From contig JAEYYX010000035.1 in assembly GCA_023428245.1 (NCBI GenBank), positions 1 to 64,000 on the forward strand: a stretch of DNA of 64,000 bases, written 5' to 3'. The notes under the pieces were generated by a model. That model had not been told where the DNA came from. It saw only the letters and a program-made list of their open reading frames with translations, and did no database searches. How positions within the stretch are numbered: the stretch's first letter is position 1; every line of letters starts with the position of its first letter. Positions 16,337-25,089 of the stretch are shown here, in pieces. The translations under genes and the position numbers were made by a program. This stretch comes from Pseudomonadota bacterium (GTDB lineage Bacteria > Myxococcota_A > Polyangia > Polyangiales > Polyangiaceae).

Positions 16337-18385
16337 TTAGGGCAAGAGCTCCGGGCGAACCGGGGAAAGCTCAGGCAGCATGCTCACGGCACCGGAGCTC
16401 GACGCAGACTCGTCCTTGAGCTGTGTGTAAACGATGATGGTCTCTCCGACAGCGAGGGGAGTGCTCTGGGAGCGGTGATTGATGCGCTCCATCGAGCCGG
16501 GCGTAACCCCATAGCGCCGGCCGATGCTCGCCAGAGTGTCCCCTTTTTTGGCGGTCACCTCGATCCGCCGATAACCGCGAAGAGCCTCGAAATGCTCATG
16601 AAATTCAGGACTGCCTCCGAGCAGGACCGGCCCGGGCTGACGGATCACACGAATGGCCGAGAGGTCACGCTCCGCTGGAACCAGAGCCTGCAGGATCATG
16701 CCGCCTCGAAGCCGCGCCTTCACGTCGAGCGCATTGTCCCAGGCGAGCCTGTTCGCCGAAAGGCCCAGCTCGGAAGCGATCTCCTCGAGGATGTCCCCCG
16801 CCTGCACTTCATAGTAGACGAGCTTTTGGGAAGGTCCGGGTAAGAGCTTCTTCGGGACGACGATAGTCGGCGGCAGGCTCTCTGCGCGTTGTTTTCTGGC
16901 CCGCTCGGGCAAGAGGATGACAGTACCGGGCTCGATACGCTCACCGGTCGCGAAGCGGTTCAGGCCGAGGACGTCGCCCTCCTTGACCTCATATTCCGCA
17001 GCGAGAGAAGCGATGTTCTCGCCGTAGCGCAGACGAACGGTCCGGTAGTTTCGCGTCCTTGGCAGTTGCGCGAGAACCTTGGCGCCTTGTCCCCGCGGAA
17101 CACGCACCTGGCCTTTGGAGGAAGGCGCGACCCGATCGCGGATCAGCATAGGATTGAGAGCACGCAGCTCATCGAGCGAACTCGAGGCGAGCTGTGCGAT
17201 CTCCGAGAGCGACGTTCCGGGCTCGACGCTGATCGTGTCGAAGGCGATCGGCACGTCCGGTGTGACTCTGTCGAGCCCGAAGGCCGAACGATTGTTCATG
17301 ACGATCGCGAGCGCGAAGATCTTCGGAACGTAGAGCGCCGTTTCCCAGGGAATACCGCTCTCGAGGCGTGACAAGACCCAGTAGCTATTTGTGTTGTACT
17401 TGGTCAGCGATCGCGAAAGTCCCGCATACCCCATATTGTACGCGGCCATGCATAGCTCCCAGTTTCCGAAGCGCTGATAAAGGTCCGAGAGGAACCGAAT
17501 CGCGGAGCGGGTGCTCGCGATCGGATCGCGCCTCTCGTCGACCCAAGCGTCGACGGTCAGCCCATATAGGCGCCCCGACTCCGGCAAGAACTGCCACAGG
17601 CCAACCGCGCCTGCGGGCGATTTCACGAGCGGATCGTGACCGCTCTCGATGAGCGAGAGCCAAACCAGGTCACTCGGAAGCGATGCTCGACGCAACTCCG
17701 CTTGGATCGCGGGGACGAAGCGCCCGCTCCGCCGCGCCCAAATCGCCGCGATCGCGCGCCCACGCGGGCTGTCTCGATAGAACTTGAGGTAAGTGACGAC
17801 CCGACTGTCGAAACGGACCGGCAGGTCCGGCAACGTCAAGCTGCGCAGCCACTCGATCTCCGCCTGGTCGAGACCGGGTTCAGGGGCGCCCACGGGAGCG
17901 AAGAGGCCCGGCAACCCGAACAGGGTCTCCTTTCCTTCGTTCGGAACAGGAACGTCCCAGGAGAAGCCAGCCGAGATGCCGGGCAAGGGCTGAGGGAAGA
18001 GAGCTTCCTCGGCGCGCCGGAGAGCTCGCAAAGTCAGCTCTTCCTCAGGAAGGGGCGCCTCCCGAATGGAATTGCGGGCCCGCCCGCTCTCGGGGGCTCG
18101 CGGCGCGCCGCTCGGCAACGTCGTCGCAGGGGTCTTCGGCTTCTTTCCCTGGGTGTGGCTGGCCGCCGGAATCGATTCGGGCCCCATTTCGAGGGCCAGG
18201 AGGTCCGCCTCAGTGGGGACCTTGTCTTCGGCGGCGTTCGCCACAAACCCGAAGAAAAACAAGCCGATGAGCGCAGCAGACGAGGCGCGGCGAGCAGGGG
18301 AGAGGAACCGGAGACGCAAGGACACCCGAGTCTGTCCTATCGGCCCAAGGGCCACGGCGTCAAATTCCAAGCGAGCGCCTCCCAT
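16337..18385 (-). CDS. MltD-like lytic transglycosylase with several LysM domains
   Basis: Secreted peptidoglycan lyase of 682 residues. It has a signal-like hydrophobic segment ending FGFVANAAE, a proline/alanine-rich spacer, then the SLT domain with the catalytic Glu in LVWLSLIESGHDPLVKS followed by GAVGLWQFLPESGRLYGL and MAAYNMGYAGLSRSL. Several LysM-type repeats follow for glycan binding (including VSVEPGTSLSEIAQLA, YEVQAGDILEEIASELGL and VTAKKGDTLASIGRRYGV). A GTG at 18325, just before VSLRLRFLSPARR, would give a more compact signal peptide. Its neighbours are glmU and an HtrA protease. Confidence 0.9.
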   Translation of the reverse strand: MGGARLEFDAVALGPIGQTRVSLRLRFLSPARRASSAALIGLFFFGFVANAAEDKVPTEADLLALEMGPESIPAASHTQGKKPKTPATTLPSGAPRAPESGRARNSIREAPLPEEELTLRALRRAEEALFPQPLPGISAGFSWDVPVPNEGKETLFGLPGLFAPVGAPEPGLDQAEIEWLRSLTLPDLPVRFDSRVVTYLKFYRDSPRGRAIAAIWARRSGRFVPAIQAELRRASLPSDLVWLSLIESGHDPLVKSPAGAVGLWQFLPESGRLYGLTVDAWVDERRDPIASTRSAIRFLSDLYQRFGNWELCMAAYNMGYAGLSRSLTKYNTNSYWVLSRLESGIPWETALYVPKIFALAIVMNNRSAFGLDRVTPDVPIAFDTISVEPGTSLSEIAQLASSSLDELRALNPMLIRDRVAPSSKGQVRVPRGQGAKVLAQLPRTRNYRTVRLRYGENIASLAAEYEVKEGDVLGLNRFATGERIEPGTVILLPERARKQRAESLPPTIVVPKKLLPGPSQKLVYYEVQAGDILEEIASELGLSANRLAWDNALDVKARLRGGMILQALVPAERDLSAIRVIRQPGPVLLGGSPEFHEHFEALRGYRRIEVTAKKGDTLASIGRRYGVTPGSMERINHRSQSTPLAVGETIIVYTQLKDESASSSGAVSMLPELSPVRPELLP

Positions 18386-18418
18386 GGGGCGCTCGGAAGA
18401 GAGGAGCCGAACTCCGCG

Positions 18419-19840
18419 TCACTTGACCACGACGTAGCGCTTTTGCCCCCCTCGCATGAGGAGCAAGAGCCGCGGAGAGCTCGCTGCCTTGTACGCGCTC
18501 GCCGCCTGCTCAGCGCTCTCGACGCGCTTCTGGTTCACTTCGAGGAGGATATCCCCGCGCCGCACCTGCGCCTGAGCGACCTTCGAACCTGGCTTGACGC
18601 GAACGACCACCGCGCCGCGGACGTCCTTGTTCACCCCGAGCTGTTGCCGCACCTCAGGGGTCAGGTCTCCTAAGACGAGACCTTCTACGTCTCCCGCCCT
18701 TTCCTTCTCTTGCGCCTTCGATTCTGGGATCTGAACGCCGTCGCTCGGCAACGTTCCGAGCACAGCGGTGAGCCGGATCTTCTTCTTGTCGCGGAGCACG
18801 GAGAGCTCGACGCTCTTGCCTGCGCCCGCGCTCGCCACAGCGTTGCGAAGGCGGCCCACCGAATCCACCGGCTGGCCCGCTACGTGCGTCACAATGTCGC
18901 CGCTCTTGAGTCCCGCCTTGTTGCCTGGGCCATCCTGCGCAACATCCGCGATCAACACGCCGCCCGATTCGCGCAAGCCGAGGGCTTCTTTCAGATCTCG
19001 GTTGAGCTCCTGGAGCGAAGCGCCCAAGTAGCCGCGAGTCACACGTCCGTTTTCCTTCAGCGCATCGAGGATCGGCTGCGCCATGTTGCTCGGAATGGCG
19101 AAGCCAATGCCCATGTATCCGCCACTCCGCGAGAGGATCGCGGTGTTGATGCCGACGAGCTCACCGCGCGTGTTGATGAGAGCGCCGCCTGAATTTCCAG
19201 GGTTGATAGCAGCGTCGGTCTGAATGAAATCCTCGTAGTCGACGATACCCATGTCGGCTCGGCCCTTGGCCGAAACGATACCCATGGTCACCGTCTGGCC
19301 CACGCCAAAGGGATTGCCCACCGCGAGCACGGTCTCACCCAAACGGAGCTTCGACGAATCTCCAAAGCGCGCGGGGACAAGCTTGATTGCTTCCCCTTGG
19401 ACCTTCAGGAGCGCAAGATCGCTCTTCGCGTCGGCTCCCAAGAGGCGCGCTTCATACTCGCGATCATCGTTGGTCTTCACGATCAGCGCATCAGCTCCGT
19501 CGACCACGTGATTGTTGGTCACGATTAGGCCGTCACCCGAGATCACAACCCCGGAGCCGAGTCCTTCTTGTTTCCGCTCGGTGGGCGGAACCCCGAAGAA
19601 GAACCCCATCGGACTCTCCGTCCGCGCGGTCCTTGTCGACTGCACGCTGACGATCGAAGGAAGCACCTTCTCGATCACATCGGCGATATCCCCCCCGGCC
19701 GAAGGTCCTACCGCCGCTGCCCCTTGGGGGCCATTCTCCGGGGCGACCCGCGCCCCTTGCGCACTGTTACAGCCCGGGAGGGAAGTTAGGGTAAATACAA
19801 GGAAAATAGGAAGCGTGCGGGCGTTCAGCGGCGTCTTCAT
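18419..19840 (-). CDS. HtrA/DegP-family periplasmic serine protease, lipoprotein
   Basis: Envelope quality-control protease of 473 residues. The leader contains LTSLPGCNSAQG, a lipobox that would anchor the mature protein at the Cys. The trypsin-like triad is complete: His in VTNNHVVDGAD, Asp in AKSDLALLK and Ser in NPGNSGGALIN. Two PDZ domains follow (about 265-355 and 375-460, with GVLIADVAQDGPGNKAGLKS and VVVRVKPGSKVAQAQV). A roughly 20-residue run before the triad is rich in Gly/Pro/Ala. It lies 33 bases upstream of the transglycosylase gene and may share its transcript. Confidence 0.92.
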   Translation of the reverse strand: MKTPLNARTLPIFLVFTLTSLPGCNSAQGARVAPENGPQGAAAVGPSAGGDIADVIEKVLPSIVSVQSTRTARTESPMGFFFGVPPTERKQEGLGSGVVISGDGLIVTNNHVVDGADALIVKTNDDREYEARLLGADAKSDLALLKVQGEAIKLVPARFGDSSKLRLGETVLAVGNPFGVGQTVTMGIVSAKGRADMGIVDYEDFIQTDAAINPGNSGGALINTRGELVGINTAILSRSGGYMGIGFAIPSNMAQPILDALKENGRVTRGYLGASLQELNRDLKEALGLRESGGVLIADVAQDGPGNKAGLKSGDIVTHVAGQPVDSVGRLRNAVASAGAGKSVELSVLRDKKKIRLTAVLGTLPSDGVQIPESKAQEKERAGDVEGLVLGDLTPEVRQQLGVNKDVRGAVVVRVKPGSKVAQAQVRRGDILLEVNQKRVESAEQAASAYKAASSPRLLLLMRGGQKRYVVVK

Positions 19841-19911
19841 ACGACTCTCAGCGGGGCAAACCGGAGCCGCCGCCGGATTATTCCATGCGCGGCAGGGCGG
19901 GGCCCGTCAAG

Positions 19912-20964
19912 TCAGCGATCGAGCGCCCGAACTTCCTCTGCGATGGCGGCGGCGATCTGGTGAAGAGGCAAAATCCGATCCGCGAGCTTCGCCTCAATCA
20001 CCGAACGCGGCATCCCGAATACCACTGAGGTCTCCTCGCTCTCCACAAGCACACGCCCACCTTCGGCCTTCACTGCTTTGCAGCCCTCAGTACCATCATC
20101 CGCCATGCCCGTGAGCACGACGGCGATCACGCGCCGGCGAAAAATCGTGGATGCGCTGCGAAACAGACGGTCTCCACTCGGGACGAATCGATCTTCGTTC
20201 GTCCTCGGGACAATCGTGATCGTAGGATCCATCATGGTGCCCCTGAGCTCCATGCTCTTCATTCCAGGACAGACCAAGGCATCACCGGCTGCGAGCTTGT
20301 CACCCTCTTCTGCTTCCCGGACGCGCAGGCGGCTGCCCCGGTCGAGGCGCTCCGAGAAAGTGCGAGTGAATTTGTCCGGCATGTGCTGCGCAACGAGCAC
20401 CGCCGCGCGCAAATCTGCCGGAAGCCCACTCATGATTTCCATGAGCGCGCTCGGTCCTCCCGTGGAAGCAGCGATCACGACTGCTGCTCTCGGAACACTG
20501 TGCGGTGGACTCGGGACCTTCGGCAATGCCGGAGGCGAGCCCAAGCCAAGAGCGGGCTTCACGCGCCGTACGGCGCGGAGCGCGAGGACTTTTTGAGTGA
20601 GCTCGCTCCGAATGTGCTCGTCAGTCGGCGCGAGTACGTCGGGCTTGGCGATGAAGTCTGTGGCTCCTAGTTCGAGCGCCTTGAAGACGTTCTCTTTCTG
20701 CGCGTAGCTCGAGATCACGAGCACCGGCCTAGGAGCCTTCGCCATCAAGATGCGCAGGAACGTGAAGCCGTCCATGCGCGGCATCTCGAGGTCAAGGGTG
20801 ATCAGATCCGGCTCAGCCGAGTGCACTAGGCGCAGAGCCTCTTCCCCGTTCGCCGCCCGCGCGACCACGCGCACCCCTTCGATCTTGCCGAGCATGTCGC
20901 TCAAGCTGCGACGATTCATGGCCGAATCGTCGACTACCAGAACTCTCAGCTCAGGCTCAGTCAT
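19912..20964 (-). CDS. cheB: Chemoreceptor methylesterase/deamidase CheB
   Basis: Removes methyl groups from chemoreceptors when phosphorylated. The receiver domain (1-125) has the DD pair in VLVVDDSAMNRRS and the phospho-acceptor Asp in LITLDLEMPRMDG. The C-terminal esterase (about 160-345) has the catalytic Ser in IAASTGGPSALMEI, His in VAQHMPDKFTRTFSERLD and Asp in VVLTGMADDGTEG. At 350 residues the length is normal. It is the last gene of the che operon and overlaps cheR by four bases. Confidence 0.95.
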   Translation of the reverse strand: MTEPELRVLVVDDSAMNRRSLSDMLGKIEGVRVVARAANGEEALRLVHSAEPDLITLDLEMPRMDGFTFLRILMAKAPRPVLVISSYAQKENVFKALELGATDFIAKPDVLAPTDEHIRSELTQKVLALRAVRRVKPALGLGSPPALPKVPSPPHSVPRAAVVIAASTGGPSALMEIMSGLPADLRAAVLVAQHMPDKFTRTFSERLDRGSRLRVREAEEGDKLAAGDALVCPGMKSMELRGTMMDPTITIVPRTNEDRFVPSGDRLFRSASTIFRRRVIAVVLTGMADDGTEGCKAVKAEGGRVLVESEETSVVFGMPRSVIEAKLADRILPLHQIAAAIAEEVRALDR

Positions 20965-21827
20965 GATGCGGTCCGCCTCGCTGCAATCTGCGCGGTCGGA
21001 GCTCTCCGATAGACAAGATCCTTCTGAAGGTGCACCGGCTCGAAGGGAGAGTCCGAGTTCAGCAGGGACTCCGTGTGGCCCAGAAAGAGATAGCCTCCGG
21101 GCACGAGCCTTTCGAAAAAGAGCGGTGTCACGCGGGCGCGGGTTTCTTCGTCCATGTAAATGAAGACATTTCGACAGAAGATGACGTCGACACGCCCGAC
21201 CTCGCGAACCTCGTCAGGTCGCATCAGATTCACGCGACGAAAAGAACAGAGTCGCCTGACTGCCGCGCTGACGCGAAACGCCTCCCCGTCCGGCTCAAAA
21301 AGCTCGGGCAATTCTAGGGGCGAGGTCGCGCGAAAGGAGGAAGCTCGGTAGACGGCCCGGCGCGCGTGCTCGACATTCGACTCGCACAAATCAGTCCCCA
21401 CCACATGGACCTTGAAGTTGACGAGCTGGGGACTCCTCGCGAGCAGATAAGCGATCGAGTAGGCCTCCTCTCCCGTCGAACACCCGGCGCTCCATACTGT
21501 GAGTCGACCCGAACCCGGTGACGCCGCTGCCAGCTCCGGGATCACCTCTTCCTCGAACGCGTCGAACTGATACCTCTGGCGAAAAAAGTAGGTCTCTTTG
21601 GTCGTGAGCGCTTCGAGGAGCTTATCCTGTTCGTCGAAGCTATTGCGCAGCATGCTGAGATAGTGGTCGAAGCTCCGACTACCCATCGCCTGGGCCCGCT
21701 CGATCGCCTTCCTCGTGATCGTGACCCGAGCAGCATTCTCGAGAGAGAGCCCGGCCAGCGCCCGCACGATACTCTGGAGCTCTTCGAGCTCTCGTGCGTC
21801 GAGCGTTACCGGTAGCGACCGTTCCAC
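20961..21827 (-). CDS. cheR: Chemoreceptor methyltransferase CheR
   Basis: Methylates receptor glutamates using S-adenosylmethionine. It has a small N-terminal helical domain, then TTKETYFFRQRYQFDAFEE, the AdoMet-binding SAGCSTGEEAYSIAYLLA, and the late motif VIFCRNVFIYMDEETR. I place the start at the GTG at 21827 (VERSLPVTLDARELEE), just after the cheW stop, giving 288 residues, the usual size. A longer frame to 21938 would add about 37 Ser/Arg-rich residues that overlap cheW. Confidence 0.92.
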   Translation of the reverse strand: MERSLPVTLDARELEELQSIVRALAGLSLENAARVTITRKAIERAQAMGSRSFDHYLSMLRNSFDEQDKLLEALTTKETYFFRQRYQFDAFEEEVIPELAAASPGSGRLTVWSAGCSTGEEAYSIAYLLARSPQLVNFKVHVVGTDLCESNVEHARRAVYRASSFRATSPLELPELFEPDGEAFRVSAAVRRLCSFRRVNLMRPDEVREVGRVDVIFCRNVFIYMDEETRARVTPLFFERLVPGGYLFLGHTESLLNSDSPFEPVHLQKDLVYRRAPTAQIAARRTAS

Positions 21828-21837
21828 AGGGGATAGC

Positions 21838-22338
21838 CTACTTCGAAACGAGCGCCGCGGGAGAAGGAAATGAAAGCTGAGCGATCCGGGGCACGGAAAC
21901 GATGAAGACGATCGTGTCCCTGTGGGTGAACACCTCATCCGACGTCAAAACGCCCACATTCTGATCCCGTAACGACCGCCGAAACAAGCCTTCCGCGACG
22001 CGGATGACATCGTGCACCTGGGAGACCAACACGCCGAATGTCCGACCTTCATGGCCCAGAAGGATCCACTTCTCCTTGCCAGTCGGCAGGGTCGGCCCGA
22101 GCCCCAGCCCACGTGCGACGTCGACAATGGGTACGACGCTCCCTCGGTACTCGATCGCTCCGAGCACGAATTCCGAGTGCTCGGGGACAGGCGTGAGTCG
22201 CTGGGGTACGACGATTTGGCGAACGAACTCGACGGCGATCGCGAACTGGCTCTGACCGACCGAGCAGAGAACGAAAGTCCGCTCGTTGCCGGTCGGTGCC
22301 CTCCGCGTCCGCTCTCGGAAACGCCGCTCGGTCCTCAT
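21838..22338 (-). CDS. cheW: CheW-like coupling protein (second copy)
   Basis: CheW scaffold protein of 166 residues linking receptors to CheA. The fold is recognised by TFVLCSVGQSQFAIAVEFVRQIV, the VLGAIEYRGSVVPIVDVARGLGL motif and EGRTFGVLVSQVHDVIRV. It overlaps the other cheW by four bases. Two CheW copies that differ this much in sequence could serve different receptors or pair as a heterodimeric ring component. Confidence 0.9.
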   Translation of the reverse strand: MRTERRFRERTRRAPTGNERTFVLCSVGQSQFAIAVEFVRQIVVPQRLTPVPEHSEFVLGAIEYRGSVVPIVDVARGLGLGPTLPTGKEKWILLGHEGRTFGVLVSQVHDVIRVAEGLFRRSLRDQNVGVLTSDEVFTHRDTIVFIVSVPRIAQLSFPSPAALVSK

Positions 22339-22817
22339 CGGATCCCCCGGCTGAGCGCGGCGCCCAAATCGAGGAGCACGATACTGGATGAGTGGCCTGG
22401 TCGACCGATGCCCCGAACGACCTCCGTCGAGTCCGCGCCAAGGCCCAATGCCACGTGCTCCACCTGACTTTCCGGAAGACGCAGCACCTGATCGACCTCG
22501 TCGACTCTCGCCGCCATCAACTCGTCGTCGGGTCCTCGACCAAGCAGCAGCCGCCCCTTGCTCGGAGAGGTCTCGCCTTCGACCCCAAGGACAAGCCGCA
22601 GATCGACAACGGTCAAGAGACGCCCTCTGACGCTCGCCACGCCCAAGATCGCCTTCGGAGCACGCGGAACTTCGGTGAGCGGAGGCGGGACAACGATCTC
22701 GAGCACTGATGCAAGAGGAACCGCATACGCCTCCCCCGCCAGCAAGAAGGAGAGAAACTCGTTTCCTTCGTCACGTCGGGAGTCCTCCTCGATGGTCTGA
22801 AGAGCAAGCTTAGCCAT
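22335..22817 (-). CDS. cheW: CheW-like coupling protein (first copy)
   Basis: A 160-residue CheW domain protein with FLSFLLAGEAYAVPLASVLEIV, ILGVASVRGRLLTVVDLRLVLG and MAARVDEVDQVLRLPES. It follows cheA with an 8-base overlap and precedes the other cheW with a four-base overlap, so translation is probably coupled through the operon. Confidence 0.9.
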   Translation of the reverse strand: MAKLALQTIEEDSRRDEGNEFLSFLLAGEAYAVPLASVLEIVVPPPLTEVPRAPKAILGVASVRGRLLTVVDLRLVLGVEGETSPSKGRLLLGRGPDDELMAARVDEVDQVLRLPESQVEHVALGLGADSTEVVRGIGRPGHSSSIVLLDLGAALSRGIR

Positions 22818-24903
22818 AACTGAGAGCCTTGGTCCTACTTTCCGTCGAACTCCAAACCTCCTCTACGACGGCAGCTACGTCGAGCACGAGCCCGACGCGC
22901 TGATCGTCAAACTCGGTCGCCCCAGAGAAACCCTTCACCCTCGAGAGCGAGCGACCAAGGGCTTTTATGACGACGTCTTTCTGCCCGAAGATCTCGTCAA
23001 CGACGAGCCCGAGGCGCCGCTCCCCGACCTGAGCGACGACGACGAACTTCTTGCCCGAGGAGTTTTTCTCTTCAATCCGAAGATGCTGACTCAGACGACA
23101 GAGCGCCAGCGTTGTACCGCGGAGCGAGAGCACCTCTTTGCCTTCGACGATGCGGGGGCGCGTCTCCAGGATGAGAACCTCAGCGACGGAAGCGAACGGC
23201 ACCGCAAAAACCTGACTCGCTACGCGCACCAAGAGCGCTCGCACGATCGCGAGCGTCACCGGGAGCGTGATGGTGATTTTAGTTCCGATGCCGAGCTCAC
23301 TATGGACATCGATCACCCCGCCGATCCGGGAGATATTCGTCTTGACGACGTCCATGCCGACCCCGCGTCCGGAGAGTTCGGTGATACCACTCTTAGTACT
23401 CAGCCCTGGCAGGAACATCAGCGCGAGGGCTTCTCCGTGACTGAGCTGGTCTGCCTCGGTAGTGGAGAGGCTGCCGAGTTCAACGGCCTTTTTTACGAGC
23501 CCTGCGGTGTCAATCCCTCGCCCGTCGTCCTCGACTTCGATGACGACGTGATTGCCCTTCTGGTAGGCGTTCAGCGCAATGGTTCCTGCTTGAGGCTTTT
23601 GGACCTGCGCGCGCTCGTCGGGCGACTCGATGCCGTGATCGATGGCGTTACGCAACATATGCAGAAGGGGATCGCCGAGTTCTTCGACAAGGAGCTTGTC
23701 GATCTCCGTCTCCGCACCTGTCACGACAAGCCGAACGTCGCGGCTCAGTTCGCGGCTCGTCTGCCGCACACCGCGCGCCAACCGATCGAAGACCTGGCTG
23801 AGCGGCACCATGCGCATCTCGAGGATGCCTTCCTGCATATCGCCGAGACGGCGATCAAACGCGTGGAGCAGCCGGGCCAAGTCGCGACGCGCCTTGCCAT
23901 CGATGTTGGTACGAATCCGCACCGCCAGTGCCTCGAGAGAGCTCTTGAGGATCGCCATCTCACCGAGGCTATTCATGAGATGATCCAGCTTGCGGATGTC
24001 GACTCGGACCGCGCGCACCGACGCCTTGACCTCAACGCGCGCTCCCGGGCGCTCAAAATGTAAGTCGGAGACGCTCCCGTGCGTTGCCACCAATTCCGGC
24101 GGGAAAGCTGCGGAGAGCGGAGTGCCGGTCACCGGAGGGGCCGGCTGCATCGCTCCCCGCGAGGTGGCGGGAATCCTCATAATTTGGCGCGCGGGGCTCG
24201 ACAGCGCAGCTTGGACCTCCGTTTCGGAAGCCCCAGTCGCCAGAATCAAGTCGAGCTCGAGTACGTCGCGATCGGTAACCTCGCCGGTAGGCAAATAGGT
24301 GATCACCTCGCCCAGCTGACGGGCTCGATCCTTGAGCGCTTCGATCTCTTGATCGATGGTCATCAGATCGAACTGACTGCGCACTCGGTAAAGCGAGAGG
24401 CCGGCGGCGAGGTTGGTGCGGAGCCGGTGCTCTTCGTACTCAGTCAGCACCGACCAGATCGCCGACTCGACGCCGTAGTCATCGCTGTTCGTCTTCGCGC
24501 CGCCCCGGATAACCCCGTCGATCGCCGCTGAGATCGCCGCTAAGGCGGCCTCGTCGCGGGGCATATCGCCAGTACGCCTGGCGCCGATGAATCCCTGCAT
24601 GACGTCGATCGCCGCAAACAAGACGTCGAGCAGTTCGGGCCCGAGCGCGGTCCGACCCAGCCTCACCTCGCCCAGCAAGTCTTCCAGCTTGTGAGCAAGC
24701 TGACCGAGTTCGACGGCGGCGAAGATTCCAGCAAGCCCCTTGAGCGTGTGGATCGCGCGAAAGGCTTCGTTGACGAGCTCCGGATCGGACCGGCCTTTCT
24801 TGAAGGCGGAGTCGATCCCGAGCAGGGAGCGAGAGAACGACTCGACGATCTCTTGGGCTTCACCCAGGAAGTCTTCCCCTCCTTTTTCCCCGTAGTCTGT
24901 CAC
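22810..24903 (-). CDS. cheA: Chemotaxis-type histidine kinase CheA
   Basis: Core kinase of a chemosensory array, 697 residues. P1 HPt domain with the phosphorylated His in FRAIHTLKGLAGIFAAVE (about residue 50). A Pro-containing linker lies around 240-290. P3 dimerisation domain has KLDHLMNSLGEMAILKS. P4 ATPase has the N-box MLRNAIDHGIESP, G1 VEDDGRGIDTAGL and the G2 box ELSGRGVGMDVVKTNI. P5 CheW-like domain sits at the end. No clear P2 CheY-docking domain is visible. First gene of cheA-cheW-cheW-cheR-cheB. Confidence 0.94.
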   Translation of the reverse strand: MTDYGEKGGEDFLGEAQEIVESFSRSLLGIDSAFKKGRSDPELVNEAFRAIHTLKGLAGIFAAVELGQLAHKLEDLLGEVRLGRTALGPELLDVLFAAIDVMQGFIGARRTGDMPRDEAALAAISAAIDGVIRGGAKTNSDDYGVESAIWSVLTEYEEHRLRTNLAAGLSLYRVRSQFDLMTIDQEIEALKDRARQLGEVITYLPTGEVTDRDVLELDLILATGASETEVQAALSSPARQIMRIPATSRGAMQPAPPVTGTPLSAAFPPELVATHGSVSDLHFERPGARVEVKASVRAVRVDIRKLDHLMNSLGEMAILKSSLEALAVRIRTNIDGKARRDLARLLHAFDRRLGDMQEGILEMRMVPLSQVFDRLARGVRQTSRELSRDVRLVVTGAETEIDKLLVEELGDPLLHMLRNAIDHGIESPDERAQVQKPQAGTIALNAYQKGNHVVIEVEDDGRGIDTAGLVKKAVELGSLSTTEADQLSHGEALALMFLPGLSTKSGITELSGRGVGMDVVKTNISRIGGVIDVHSELGIGTKITITLPVTLAIVRALLVRVASQVFAVPFASVAEVLILETRPRIVEGKEVLSLRGTTLALCRLSQHLRIEEKNSSGKKFVVVAQVGERRLGLVVDEIFGQKDVVIKALGRSLSRVKGFSGATEFDDQRVGLVLDVAAVVEEVWSSTESRTKALSYG

Positions 24904-25089
24904 GCGATCGGCCTCAACGAAGAGTCAGCCTATCAAAGCGGTCCGATCAGGTCCAAAAGCCACCCAAGTCCCGCCGGTTTTTGTGCGGTTTTTTGGCTCA
25001 CCATTGGGCGCTCTGGCAGGCCCGGCTATAGGGGTCGGACCGGAAAGCGAGCTCGCTCGGGGCCCAAGCCGAGCGGAAAAAGCGCGAAG

